Assembly: GCA_012656075.1 (NCBI GenBank)
Contig: JAAKBF010000252.1
Coordinates: 124,001-188,000 of the forward strand
Length of the DNA stretch: 64,000 nucleotides
Reading direction: 5' to 3'
Source of the DNA: Phytophthora hibernalis
Taxonomy: Eukaryota; Oomycota; Peronosporomycetes; Peronosporales; Peronosporaceae
Of this stretch, positions 45,639 through 56,814 are shown one piece after another. How positions within the stretch are numbered: position 1 is the stretch's first letter; each line of letters opens with the position of its first letter. The position numbers and the translations under genes were made by a program. Under the pieces are notes generated by a model. That model was given only the letters and a program-made list of their open reading frames with translations. It searched no databases and was not told the DNA's origin.

Positions 45639-47023
45639 ATGGCGTCCGTGCCGACCGAAGATGAGCGCACGCAGGTGCTCAACGCGTACAAGGCCAAGGT
45701 CATGGAACACCGTGAGATGGAGAGCAGGTGCGTGGCTCTATGTGCATGCAAGAACGGCTCTCTAGCGCCCTCTACAGACTGCGTTAAGTCGCTTGCGATC
45801 TTTCGGTAATTCCTGCCACTTACTTACGATTTACCTACGTTTTACCGCTTAAATCAGGGTGAAGAACATGCGTGAGAACGTCAAGACGCTCGTGAAGGAG
45901 TTCAACAAGACGGAGGACGACCTCAAGGCTCTGCAGGTGCAGTTTTACCCCAGAATAATGGTTAAAACGCCGTTATTCCCTTTAATTGACGCTGTTTTGT
46001 CTGCAGAGTGTGGGCCAAATCATTGGTGAAGTGCTGCGGCAGCTGGACGAGGACCGCTTCATTGTCAAGGCGTCGAGTGGCCCACGCTACGTCGTGGGAT
46101 GCCGCGCCAAGGTGGAGAAGAGCAAGCTCAAGTCGGGGACGCGTGTGGCGCTGGACATGACGACGCTCACCATCATGCGCCACCTGCCGCGTGAAGTGGA
46201 CCCCACAGTGTATCACATGCTAAACGAGGACGCGGGCAACGTGTCGTTCTCGAGCATCGGTGGCCTGAACGAGCAGATCCGTGAGCTTCGCGAGGTGATC
46301 GAGCTGCCGTTAACCAACCCGGAGCTCTTCCTGCGTGTCGGTATCAAGCCGCCCAAGGGTGTGCTGCTGTATGGACCCCCTGGTACGGGCAAGACGCTGT
46401 TGGCGCGTGCACTCGCGTGTAACATTAACGCCACCTTCTTGAAGGTCGTGGCTAGTGCTATTGTGGACAAGTACATTGGTGAAAGCGCCCGTGTGATTCG
46501 TGAGATGTTCGGGTACGCCCGGGACCACCAGCCGTGCGTCATCTTCATGGATGAGATCGACGCTATCGGTGGAAGTCGTTACTCGGAGGGCACGTCGGCG
46601 GATCGTGAGATTCAGCGTACGCTGATGGAGCTGTTGAACCAGTTGGATGGATTCGACGCTTTAGGACAGGTGAAGATGGTCATGGCGACGAACCGACCGG
46701 ATATTCTGGATCCGGCACTGTTGCGTCCTGGTCGTCTCGACCGGAAGATTGAGATCCCGCTGCCTAACGAGGCCTCGCGCATGGATATTCTCAAAATTCA
46801 CTCTGGCCCCATCACGAAGAAGGGCGAAATCGACTACGAGTCTATTGTCAAGCTCACAGATGGCTTCAACGGTGCCGATATGCGTAACGTGTGTACCGAA
46901 GCGGGTATGTTCGCTATCCGCGCTGATCGCGAGTACGTCGTGGAGGAGGACTTCATGAAGGCTGCGCGGAAACTGTCAGAGACCAAGAAGCTCGAATCCA
47001 AGATGGACTACAGCAAGGTTTAA
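45639..47023 (+). CDS. RPT4: 26S proteasome regulatory ATPase Rpt4 (PSMC6/S10b)
   Basis: Exons 45639-45727, 45858-45936 and 46007-47023 give an intact 394-residue protein. An N-terminal coiled coil (NAYKAKVMEHREMESR, NMRENVKTLVKEFNKTEDDL) leads into an OB fold (YVVGCRAKVEKSKLKSGTRV). The AAA+ domain has Walker A GPPGTGKTLLARALA, Walker B VIFMDEIDAIGG, the second region of homology with TNRPDILDPALLRPGRLDR, and the C-terminal helical cap. Rpt4 is one of six ATPases that unfold substrates and feed them into the 20S core. The protein ends MDYSKV, without a HbYX motif, as is usual for Rpt4. Confidence 0.97.
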
Positions 47024-47311
47024 ATCGGAGCGCTGCTACGTGCTGTGGGTATTCTCATCTGGCGCCGATATGCGCGTTTTCGATCTATCTTGTCTAGAGT
47101 CGAAATGGCCGGTCCAAGTCGAGCAGATACGAGAAAATCGGAAATGGACACCGCATGGTGGGTTGTATCTTGAAGTCGGTGCTGTGTTTGTTTGGGGTGT
47201 TTGTGCGTGCATGTTTAGGTTGATCCCATTTGTGCCACAAATAAACCTGCGAGGACGCGGCGCGAACGGATTGAAGCTTGCGTGAGTACTAGTTTGGAGA
47301 AGTGTCTTAGC

Positions 47312-48467
47312 ATGGCGACGACAGGCGGAGCTGGAATGGAGTGCTGCGAGTTGGTGGGTCTCATGGGTGACGTGGCTTACCAGCGTTGTAGGATGCTGCT
47401 CCATGAACTGCGGAAGCTGCATCCAATTTTCGTGTCTCCTTTGGAAGGGATGATGGAGATTGAATACTTAGAGTATTTGCAAAACCAACAAGAGAAAATC
47501 CCCAAGAGTAAGCGTGCGGAGTTGTTACGAACGACTCGACCGATCATTCTGTTGTTGGATTCCTCAAATGACATGCTAGATGGTGAAGATGACTTGCTCG
47601 ATTTCGCTATGGAACGGACACAACTCTCGAAGAATGAATTGTTAGCTGCTGCAGCGTTTGGTGGGCTCGGCAATGATAGCGATGGCAGTGACAGCGCACG
47701 GAAAGAGTATAACGAGAAAATGGCACTAGCGGAAGAAACGTTGGAGGCAAAGGCGGAGGAAGCAGCCCAACAAGCTCTGACACACTATCGCGAGTCGTCT
47801 GGACACCAGTATGCTTTTCTAGTCTTCGAGGTTGATGGTGTGGCGCTACCGCGGGTAGACCTTGAGCTCTACCAAGACGTGTGCCCCAAAACATGCAAAA
47901 ACTTCCTGGCATTCTGCGAGCACAAGGTCCCTGACATCAACGATGAAACACGGCAGTTAGGCTTTCAGGGCAACCTGGTGCACCGCGTTGTGCGTGGTGG
48001 TTGGATTCAAGCTGGTGATGTCGCTGGTGATGGTCGAGGAGACGGACCTTGTCGCTCTCTTTACGGCCTCGAGTTTGGCGATGAGAGCTTTGCTATCTCG
48101 CATAACGCTGCTGGCATCCTCGTACGTCTGTAGCTGCCTACTAACCTTCACTCATCTGCCGTGGTCTTACGAGTTTTTTTGCAGTCAATGGCAAATACAG
48201 GCCCACATACGAACGGCTCCCAATTCTTCATCACCCTCGCGCCTCAGCCGTGGCTCGATCGCCGAAAAGGTACTGCAAGTTTAGTCTTTCTTGCCAAGTT
48301 CAGCGATCCTCAAACTAACACGATATGTTTTGATGATCTCTACTGTAGTGGCATTTGGACGAGTTGTAAGCGGATGGCGCACGATCATGACAATCGGGAG
48401 TTTAGAAACTCGTCAGGAACGACCATGCGTGCCCTGTACCATTGTCGACAGCGGAAAACTTCAGTAA
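47312..48467 (+). CDS. PPIL6: PPIL6-like cyclophilin
   Basis: Exons 47312-48121, 48185-48269 and 48349-48467 give an intact 337-residue protein. The N-terminal half has the PPIL6-type module (VGLMGDVAYQRCRMLLHELR, EYLEYLQNQQEK), and the C-terminal half is a cyclophilin: ELYQDVCPKTCKNFLAFCEH, NLVHRVVRGGWIQAGDV, SMANTGPHTNGSQFFITL, VAFGRVVSG and ERPCVPCTIVDSG. The catalytic Arg (VHRVV) and the QFFITL strand are kept, so prolyl isomerase activity is possible. PPIL6 is linked to motile cilia in animals; oomycetes make flagellated zoospores, so a flagellar role is a reasonable inference. Confidence 0.88.
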
Positions 48468-48557
48468 GGAGAATAGATTCCAACGAGACTACATGTAGAT
48501 GAATAAATATTGCTTTTTTATTTGGCTACGCAAGTCAGAACTACATGTAGTTGGCGC

Positions 48558-49951
48558 CTAGACTACAGCAGTTTGACCGACGGAGGAAGCCACAGACATC
48601 GGCGCAGTAGCAACGGAAGGAGAGCCGACTCCTATAGCAGTCGGTGTTGAGGTGTTGTTGTTGACTTGGACAAGTTGCAGATCGTAGCGCAATCGCTTGA
48701 GGTCCACAAGTGACCGGATCTTGTGGAATTCGAGACCAAGCGCGAGGCTTACCTGCTCTTCTTCGAGTCCGTCACCAATGGCAACAAATTCCACGTCCGG
48801 CGCTTCATACTTCTCCATGATTGTTTCAAAGCACCGGTACTTGTGAACTTTTGACGAGCTGTACACACGATCAATGGGGAAGAACGTGTCTAGTTGGTAG
48901 ATAAGGCACTTGCACAACGCCGGCACCAACTGCGTATTCGTGACCAGCACGTTCACATTCTCCACCACCTCTTCCTCGTCCTTGCTGCTGGCTGCTTCAA
49001 ATTTGACCCCGGTCTGGGTAGATCCTGCACAGGTTGCAATGAGCTCCAACACTTGCCGAGCTTCAAGCAGCCAGCCCGTAGAAAAATTGTCAATGGCCGC
49101 CACCAGTGCACAGCGGATAGCAAACCACTCGCTGTCTGAGTCATGCAGGAAATCCACCTGCCCACGACGTTCGTAGATATCCCGAATCCGTTCATATCTC
49201 TCCTGCACCGTCAGCAGAGCTGATCCAGCATTATCATTGTCCGAGTTAACAGCTACGTGTGCGATGTGATCCACGTCTGCGTCGTGCAAGTCACTGAAGA
49301 AGAAGTGGCGCTCCAGCATTGCCAGCAAGAAGGTCATCATCTGCTCGCCCAAAGCCACCCCTGGAGCCACCTCCTTGCCGTGCATCTGGGCAAATGTGCC
49401 CGTATACAGCGACGCGAACAACACGAGCGTCTCATCCAGGTCCCAGATGAACACGCGCCTCCGAACACGAGGCTTTGTGGGGCTTCTAACTACAGTCTCA
49501 TGCATCGTCTCCTTCTCCTGTTTCTCCTCTTGCTCCTTCTCTTCTTTCTCTTTTAAATCATCATCTTTCTCTCTTGGCTCCGACCTCTGTCTCTTCATAG
49601 GGCGTGACGCGTAGCTGTCGTCCTGTCCGTCGACGTCTCCGTCCTGGGCGTCTCTCTTCCGCTTGGCTCTTGGACAGGCGTCACGACCGCTTCGAGTTGC
49701 TTGGAAGGCAGCAGTAACAACAGTAGCGACAGTAGCGTCGTCCACAGTCGCGCGCGCCACTGGAGCGTCTGTCGCTGACGTTGCAGTGTCTCCATCCACT
49801 GCAGTCCGAGAAGGAGCGTCACGGCCCCGCAGAGACTCACGCCCACCACGGGGAGCACCACCAGCTTTACCACGGCGTCGCCCAGTCGCGCCATCTTCAG
49901 CAGCTTCCTCTTTTCCTCGACCGCGAGCTTGCGCGAGTGAGCGCCCAACAT
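48558..49951 (-). CDS. EYA: Eyes absent (EYA)-type HAD phosphatase, possible membrane anchor
   Basis: The EYA domain begins VRRRVFIWDLDETLVLFASL. The DLDET nucleophile box and the following LYTGTFAQMHGK are diagnostic for Eyes absent; CLIYQLDTFFPIDRVYSSSK, ETIMEKYEAPDVEFVAIGDG and EEEQVSLALGLEFHKI complete the HAD core. In this frame the first ATG is at 49597, after an Arg/Lys/Glu-rich stretch. In the next frame an ATG at 49951 opens a basic leader and two strongly hydrophobic helices (VVKLVVLPVVGVSLCGAVTL; WTTLLSLLLLLLP). One missing base would join the two frames, and the length 48558-49951 plus one is then exactly 465 codons. EYA enzymes are Mg-dependent tyrosine phosphatases; anchoring is inference. 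Confidence 0.82.
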
Positions 49952-50196
49952 CGGCGAGCGATCTCCTCGAACTCAAGTTTCGACCGTAATGCGTCACGCC
50001 AATTAACGAAAAAGAAAAGCCTTTCTTAGCAGGAAACAAAGACAGACCCACGCTGTATTACCGGTATCAAAGTGTGCAAGTCTGCGTCATCTTTCCGCTT
50101 GCCTTTTGGCTGTGTACACAGGTCTATTGACAGCTTGTAAAGATACTTGTGCGTCTAGGACTCGTGAATCTACACAGGACAAGGACGTTGGATGAG

Positions 50197-50897
50197 CTAC
50201 CGCTTGGAGGTCGTCTAGATGAACAGCACCGAACATCGAGCGCGTCCCTATTGCGACTCGCTCGTTGAACACGCACAAATTGACTGGTTGGTAAGACGAC
50301 ACGTACCGCAGAAGACAGGTCGCGCCATTGCTGTAGCACCAATGGAAGCTGCTGCGTCTCGCTCGTCGTGTTGTTCGGCACGTCCCTAGACAAGCAAAAT
50401 CAGTACATACACTTCACTCCAGCCACAGCAAGCAGAGCCAACCCACCACCACGTGAGCTCGTTGAAATGGTCCTCCACCTCCCAGATGCGGCCTTCATCG
50501 TCTGCGTGTCGCAAACCACTATCTTCCAGCACGAGGCCTGACACACCGAGATCCGTCAGTGCGACCCACCGAAACAATATCGGTAACCACAACGCACCGG
50601 TGAAGCCCAAGGGTGCTAGCGGCAACTTCTGGCCCTGCAATTGACGCCGCGGAACTCGGCACGCAGCGTGTCGTCCTGGTCGTTGGCGCTCTTCTTGGCG
50701 TCCTGCTCTTCGACTCCAGTCCCGTGGTCGGTACTGTTGCTATTGCCGTCCCCGTTCTGCGGCCGGAAGAAGGTCTTCACAGCCGCTGACCCGTCAAAAT
50801 GAATACGACAAGGCAGCGAGTGCACTTGCTCCGTGGCAGGCGGCAGTGGACAGCGCGTCAGACACACACGCACAGTTCCCGACGCGTCTTCCGCCAT
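50197..50897 (-). CDS. RNASEH2C: RNase H2 subunit C
   Basis: ATG at 50897 (MAEDASGTVRVCLTRCPL). The family pattern is visible as HSLPCRIHFDGSAAVKTFF, then after an acidic stretch TLRAEFRG and LQGQKLPLAPLGFTGALWLP, and finally EGRIWEVEDHFNELTWW, matching the wing of RNase H2C. One C appears missing near 50648 (TTCCGCGGCGTC), which breaks the frame after EFRG. A downstream exon (about 50385-50307, DVPNNTTSETQQLPLVLQQW) and a short last exon ending at 50197 are likely but less certain. The subunit is a scaffold in the trimer that removes ribonucleotides and RNA-DNA hybrids in the nucleus. Confidence 0.8.
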
Positions 50898-51004
50898 GAT
50901 GAAAATGCAATTATAGCGGGAAATGCATTCCCGCCAAAACAATTAAAAAGATATAGAGAATAAAACCTTCGACAACTGATAATGAGTCCAATCCGCTAAT
51001 TGCA
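50898..51004. promoter_or_regulatory. Shared divergent promoter of RNASEH2C and ZNRD2
   Basis: Only 107 bases separate the two start codons, head to head. The segment is AT-rich (AACAATTAAAAAGATATAGA near 50938-50957). Confidence 0.45.
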
Positions 51005-52131
51005 ATGGATGCGGTATGTCTCGAGCGCTTGACGTGTACTCTGTCGCTTCCAGGCGCTAATAACGCTCCTCTCTATGTGGTATTAAACGCAGCAGTCGAT
51101 TACACTTGTGAAGCGCTCGCGCGATGAAGCCAGCAAGCTACTGGGCGAGAAAATGCTGCAGGTTAGCGGTTTGAGAAGCTTTTAGCTGCTGCTGCAAGAA
51201 CTAATTACAATAATTGCTGCAGGGCTGGACGATGCTGGGTGCCAGTTGTCCCGTTGAGGACTGCTACACGCCTCTGATGCGTAATAAACAGGGAAAGGTG
51301 GAGATGAAGCTGCAGACTTGGGGCTTTGGAAGCTGTGCAGCTAACTTGTGCTGTCTTGGTAGATGTTTTGTGTGCGGTGCGAACAGTACGTGGTCACGGA
51401 GGAGGAAGCCAAGAAGCAGCAGGCAGAGAAGGAGATTGAGGAAGCTGCTGCAGCGAAGAAGGAGGAGGAAGAGGCCGAAGCTCGCTACGAAGAAGAGCGC
51501 AAGCGTCGGATCGAGCAGCAGTTCCGCATGGAAGAACAAGCCAAGCAAGCGAGAGAGATGCAGGAACTCGATCAGGCAAATGCACTGCGATCAACGGCGG
51601 CACATGGAGCTGGTACTATTGAACTGTCATGCTGGTTATGGTTTTGATTGAATCCCCTGACTGATATTTGGCTCTGTGTTGTTTTATCTTACAGTGAAGC
51701 GCAAGATTGACACTGCGGCCACCTCTACGAGCACTGAGAGCGACGCGGAGGTGAATACTCTTCGTCGCCAGACACTTGCAGCGCTTTATCAGGTGGAACA
51801 TCCGAATTTCTTTTAAACAGGGTGGCTTTACCCTTTGGAATTTTGCTACGCGATGCGAGGAAGTTTTGCGGCGCGATCACATGGACCTTACAAGTTCGAT
51901 CTTTGCATTCTTGCCAAGCCGACAAACCAATCTCTCCACGGCGGATCGCCCCTCTGCTCTCAACCCCCACGGATACACTAACGCTAGTTCTGTTTGCTCC
52001 TCCTTGCCGTGCTTGTAGAAAATGGGAGCTCTGACCGACTCAATTTCCCCAACGACCATAGCGAGCGCCTGATCTCCATTGCCAAGGCTGTGCGGGAGAT
52101 TGCTGAAGCTGCACAACTTTTGAAGCAGTAG
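51005..52131 (+). CDS. ZNRD2: ZNRD2 / SSSCA1-like (UPF0148) zinc-ribbon protein
   Basis: Six exons: 51005-51013 (only nine bases), 51096-51161, 51223-51297, 51363-51612, 51695-51792 and 52019-52131. The signature GWTMLGASCPVEDCYTPLMR followed by MFCVRCEQYVV is the family's zinc ribbon (CPxxxC..CxxC). A Glu/Lys-rich coiled coil (EEAKKQQAEKEIEEAAAAK) and a C-terminal helix (SERLISIAKAVREIAEAAQL) follow, as in the human protein. One base is missing somewhere between exons 5 and 6 for the phases to join; adding it gives 204 codons. The exon 3 donor, GTGGAG, is weak. The cellular role of the family is poorly known. Confidence 0.78.
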
Positions 52132-52299
52132 CCGCTTGGACAAGAAGAATAGCGAAAAGGTGATAGAAGGAAGACGGCACATGGAAGCGATGACTAAATG
52201 ATTGCAATCCATTGTCATTCTTGATTGACTTCCGCCGCAACAACCTACTGCAATTGCTCAGTGGAAGCCGTCCATATAGTGTAACTTCTGTCACCACAG

Positions 52300-54045
52300 C
52301 TACAGATCAGTCGTCTGGCGTGGAATTCCGTATTCCTCGTCTTGGCCATCTTGGTCCTGCGCGGTCAAGAGCGATTTTTGATCAGCATCGAGCTTCGCCG
52401 GTGCAGTCTTGATATGAGAGGTCTCCTCTACGAAGACATAGATGTATGCCAGAGACGCCACAGCCACGCCGCTAAACACCACAGCAAACACGAAGCAGTG
52501 TACCAGTTAGTGAATGTTCGCTTTCAACTGGCTCGGCTAATGCATACCAGAGGATCAAATAAAGCTTGGCGATGCCGTTCTTCTCGGGATTCGAACCGCG
52601 GCCTAAAAAGCTGATGGCAGACAGCGTGTAAACTGCGATCACGATGTTGCAGAGGTAGCTGATGACCATGTAAAAAGAAAATGCCCGAGAGCGGATGTGC
52701 ACTGGTGTGATGTCTCCGAGCATAACCCTACATAACGCGACAGACTACATCAGTAAAGGTACACGCCGTGAACTACTGTAGGAAAGATAACGTACCAAAC
52801 CACTGCGCCAAGACCCACAGCAAAGCCACCAACGAACATGAGCACCGACATCACAGCTACCATGCCTTGAAGCTCCAGATTGCCGTTCAGGTATAGTAGA
52901 GACCAGCTCAGTACTCCTAGTGCGATGATCATAACGGTTGTGCCCAAAATCAGCAGCGGACGGCGGCCATATGAGTCCACGAAGCGCACAGATATAATGG
53001 TGACGCCCACGTTCATGAAGCTAACAACAGCCGTGGCAAAGAACGGGTTGGTCACTCCAGCGAAGTGGAAAATCTTGGCCGAGTACAGCATCACCGTGTT
53101 GATACCTGTCATGGCCTGGAAGAACACAAGGATCGTACCAGTCACCATAACCTTCTTGTGTGCGAGGAGGTGCGACCACGTCACATGAGGCTCGTGCTGG
53201 CGGTGTTCCATCACACGCGCAATTTCCTGCACTTCCGTCTCAATGGCCTCTTTGTGATTGCTCGGACGCAGAAACACCAGCGTCGCGCGGCAATCCTCAC
53301 GTCCACGGTTCTTCATAAGCCACCACGGGCTTTCCGGGACCAGCGACGCGCTCAGACACTGTACGAGCGGAGGCAGGATCATGAAGCCATTGAGGTATCT
53401 CCACCCCGAAGGCACCTTGGAGATGAGGAAGAAGCCCAGCACAGCAGAAATCAGCATGCCAATGGTCAGACTGAGTTGGTGCAGCGACGTGATCTCTCCG
53501 CGCGAGACGGCGGGCGAGATCTCCGTCAGTAGAATGGGTACTGTATTGGTCACGACGCCCGAAGCCAGCCCCACGAGCAGGCGACCGGCGTACAGCTCGC
53601 GCTTGAAGTAGCAAGAGCGCAAACGGCGCTACCAACGATATAAAGTACATTGTTGACCAGTATGGTCTTCTTCTGGCCCACGCGCGCCTACACCGCCTGT
53701 AGTGAGCGCCGAGAGCACGCAACCGACCACCACAAGCGCCGTGGCGCGCTCCTGCTCCTCTGTACTGAGGTTGATGTCCACGAGGATGGATCCAATGGCG
53801 TCTGGTACAATACACACGTTGAGTACTGCGGCGCTGAAGCCCCACATGAAGGAGGAGATGGACACCAGCCATGCTGAAAGTCGGATTTGATCTGTGCGAC
53901 CGCAGCCTACGGGAGACGCCTCAGGACGAACGGGTGATGCTCCAGGCTTCGTGGATGCTTGGGAATGACGTTGCCGCTGACGCTGCGGAGACACGGGGGT
54001 TATCTTGGGCAGGAGCTTCTCGTGGACGTCGACGTGGGCCTCCAT
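52300..54045 (-). CDS. MFS sugar porter (hexose transporter family)
   Basis: ATG at 54045 with a long hydrophilic N-terminus. TM1 is SAWLVSISSFMWGFSAAVLN, typical of sugar porters (GY..G..). Later parts are YAGRLLVGLASGVVTNTVPI (the GR...G.G.G box), VPILLTEISPAVSRGEITSL, LSASLVPESPWWLMKNRGRE (the PESPRWL box with R replaced by W), MTGINTVMLYSAKIF and VDSYGRRPLLILG (the D..GRR box). An intron near 52798-52735 separates the last two helices; the tail is acidic. At least two frame breaks (near 53695 and 53600) lie in the second to fourth helices. The substrate is probably hexose or inositol, unproven. Confidence 0.85.
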
Positions 54046-55600
54046 GGATGAAGGTGCTTCTTCCGACGTTTGTTTGCTTCAAGGAGGAAAAGATGCACCA
54101 CACGGGAAGTACATAATATGGCGTTGTACACACCATATTGATCAAAGTCGGATCCCGAGTCGGAATTTCCGACGACATCATCATCACAATCGCTGGGCCA
54201 GTCATCGGGCGCGTGTCTTTGTGGAACGTGAATCCGATGGCCGCCATCATGGCGTGCTTGGGCGTGCAAATGCATGGCAAGGACTTCTTGTTCCCAATGC
54301 CGTCTGCGCCGCCCCGAGAGTGCTGGTGCAGCTTTTGGAGCTTGCAAGTTGCAGCGGAGCTCTGAACATGGAATTGCATGAAACAGTGTTTTGATACATT
54401 TGAAATTGTTTGTTTCAGGACGACTGTTTCGATTGCATAGATGCGGCGACAATTTTTCAAAACGACTTAACAATTATCGCGAAAAGTTCATAACCAAGCG
54501 GCGTGAGCAGCAAGCGAAGGTTGCTCGGTCTTGGCAGTCTTGGAGATGTATTCATGCCGTGGTGGGCCACCGGGCTGTTAAAAAGCGTGTACGCACATGG
54601 AAGGGGGCGATATTGCCGCTTGCGTCTATTGCTGCCGGCGTTTGGCGATGCAGGTTAAATCAACGCCTGCTTTTCGTTGCAACAGGATCGCAGGGCCGTC
54701 CACATTCGATGTGTCGAGACAGCAGCCACAGCATCCGCAGTCATGTCGTCATTGCAGCCGGTCGTTTTACATGTACTAGCACCGGGCATGTGTAGCTCTG
54801 GTGAACTTTGCATTTCTCGGGATATGTTCCATGCAAGCCAGAACAGCGTCTAGTGCAATGGCTCAGAGCGCGTTAACTTATGGCCGGCTCCCTTGCGCTT
54901 CAGCGAGAGCCGTCTCCATCTGCCACCTTAGCGGTGCTGCGTGGGGATCCCGTTGGTAGCTCTGGACTCTAGTGCCGCACTAATAACAGCGCTGGGCAGA
55001 TGATCAGTACGGTAACGTCTAACGCCAGTAGCATGGTCCAACGGACCCGGTGTAAGGCTTACAGCGTTGGCCTTATTTGGGACCGGGCCTGGGACGGCGA
55101 GCATGGATGAGTGACCATGCACGCCGTGGCAGCCATGGGCCGCAAGCAATGCTGCCCGCGTGCGATAATCATCGAGATAGGGTGAACCGGCGTGGCTTGC
55201 ATCAGGCAAATTGCAACCAAATCGTCGGCAAACACAAAATTGCCTTGGCGAGATCCACAGCTGCCGCTGAAGAGGTGCATCGCCGTTGCGGTTTCTATGC
55301 GTTGGACCTGTCTCCCCATACAAAAGTCAAGTGAAAACCGCCCAGCGGAAGCAGGTCGGGCCTAGCCGCTGCCCATCCCACTGACTCTCACTTGCTGATT
55401 CGCGCAAAATCATCTCATTCCCTCTTTTCCTCCAATCACGTCCTCCCTAGCCCGTTTTACCCTTCTCGCTCCAGCAAGCAAAGGTCTGTGGAAGAAAAGC
55501 CCAAGTTGAGTGCGACCAGCCCGCTAGAACGCAAAGTGCTCGAAACAAGAGAGAGCAACACAGGAAAGAAACAGGAAACCACCCCCTCCATTGGAGCACA
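54046..55600. other. Region without an assigned gene
   Basis: Both strands have short open frames only. One plus-strand frame (54391-54795) has a basic helical look (NNYREKFITKRREQQAKVAR, then RSWQSWRCIHAVVG), perhaps an IQ-like exon, but there is no clear start or splice partner. Minus-strand frames at 54928-55323 have no recognisable domain. At 55411-55428, CATCTCATTCCCTCTTTT resembles an oomycete initiator region upstream of the next gene. Confidence 0.3.
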
Positions 55601-56814
55601 ATGTGCCGGCCGATCGAGTCCCGCGATTCGCTGGGCGCCATGGGCCCGGCCGCCGTCGCGCTCTTCGCTGGCTACCAGCCCTCAGCCGCTGCGGCGGCTC
55701 CCAACAACAACAAGGCGATGCTGAGCCAGAACGTCAAGACGCCCGCGTGGTCCACCGCCGGAGACTTGGGCTTCGGTGCCGGCGCCATGAACATGCTGAG
55801 CATGGCGGCGCCGCCCCGGCTCTGCCCTTCGTGTCCTTCCCGAAGCCCAGCGGCTTGCCGATGCCGTGGAGCGCCCCTCGACTGATTTGCTGAGCATGGG
55901 GCTGCCCACCGAGTTTGCAGCTGAAGTGAAGCCAGAGACCGCGCAGCCCGACTTTGAGGCCCAGGAACTGGAGGAACTACTGGACTTCTCCATGCCCGGA
56001 GAGATGGAGAACGCGAACAAGGACAAGCCCGACCTCGTGAACCTGGACGACGGCTTCGACGGCACGGAGATGTCCATCCTCTACAGTTTCCTGGTGGACG
56101 CGCCCGAGGACAAGAAGCAGACCGCCGAGATCGATGATGGGATCTTGAACCTGAACGTGCTGGCGGGATCCCTATTGACGGCCTCATGGAGTCGCTCGAG
56201 AGCGACTTCACCGACTCAGGCTCATGATGACCCCGCGTCAGCCGGAGATGGCCGGCGTCAAGATGCTCAAGCCAGGTGAAGTCAAGAGCCGCCGTCTGTG
56301 CAAGAGCGAGGGCTGCTACAAGCGCTCGCGCTCGAACGGCCTGTGCATCTCGCACGGAGGCGGCCGTCGCTGCGCCGTTGAGGGCTGCGACAAGAGCTCG
56401 CAGGGCGGCAATCTGTGCATCCGCCATGGTGGCGGCAAGCGCTGCAGCCACGAGGGATGCGACAAGGCCGCGCAGTCGAACTTCCTGTGCAAGGCCCACG
56501 GAGGCGGCCCGCGCTGTCAGATGAATGGATGCTCGCGCAGCTCGCAGGGCGGAGGTTTCTGCCGTTCGCACGGAGGCGGCAAGCGCTGCATGTTCGACGG
56601 CTGCGACAAGGGTACGCAGCGCGGCGACTACTGTGCGCTCCACGGCGGCTCGCGTCTGTGCGAGGTGCCAGGCTGCATGCGTAACGATCGCGGTGGAGGC
56701 CTGTGCGCCACCCACGGCGGCGGCAAGCGCTGCACCATGGATGCCTGCAACAAGCCGTGCCGACGCAAAGGACTGTGCTCGGCACACCTGCGTCAGGTGG
56801 AGGGCACCAAGTAA
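55601..56814 (+). CDS. Cys/His repeat protein (WRKY19-like zinc-binding repeats)
   Basis: ATG at 55601 (MCRPIESRDSLGAMGPAAVA). An Ala/Asn-rich and then acidic front part (FEAQELEELLDFSMPGEMEN, DGTEMSILYSFLVDAPEDKK) could be an activation region. From about 56296 there are seven tandem units of 24 residues, each CxxxGCxxxxxxxGxCxxHGGGKR with small changes (the sixth G of the last unit is A). This repeat is expanded in oomycetes and resembles the zinc-binding repeats annotated near plant WRKY19. The front part is broken by at least three single-base frame breaks (near 55800-55860, 56170 and 56222); the repeat block itself is intact to the stop at 56812. Likely nuclear, DNA- or protein-binding; inference. 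Confidence 0.75.

Noticed and set aside
54138..54365. 75-residue plus-strand frame near the sugar porter start
   Set aside because: Equally plausible frames exist on both strands, with no domain, splice sites or start context to choose between them.
55059..55319. Reverse transcriptase hint (FADDLVA) on the minus strand
   Set aside because: Only the short FADD string is present, without the other polymerase boxes, and the frame is short.
15171..56814. RxLR or Crinkler effector genes
   Set aside because: No signal peptide followed by RxLR...EER or LxLFLAK was found in any frame I examined.
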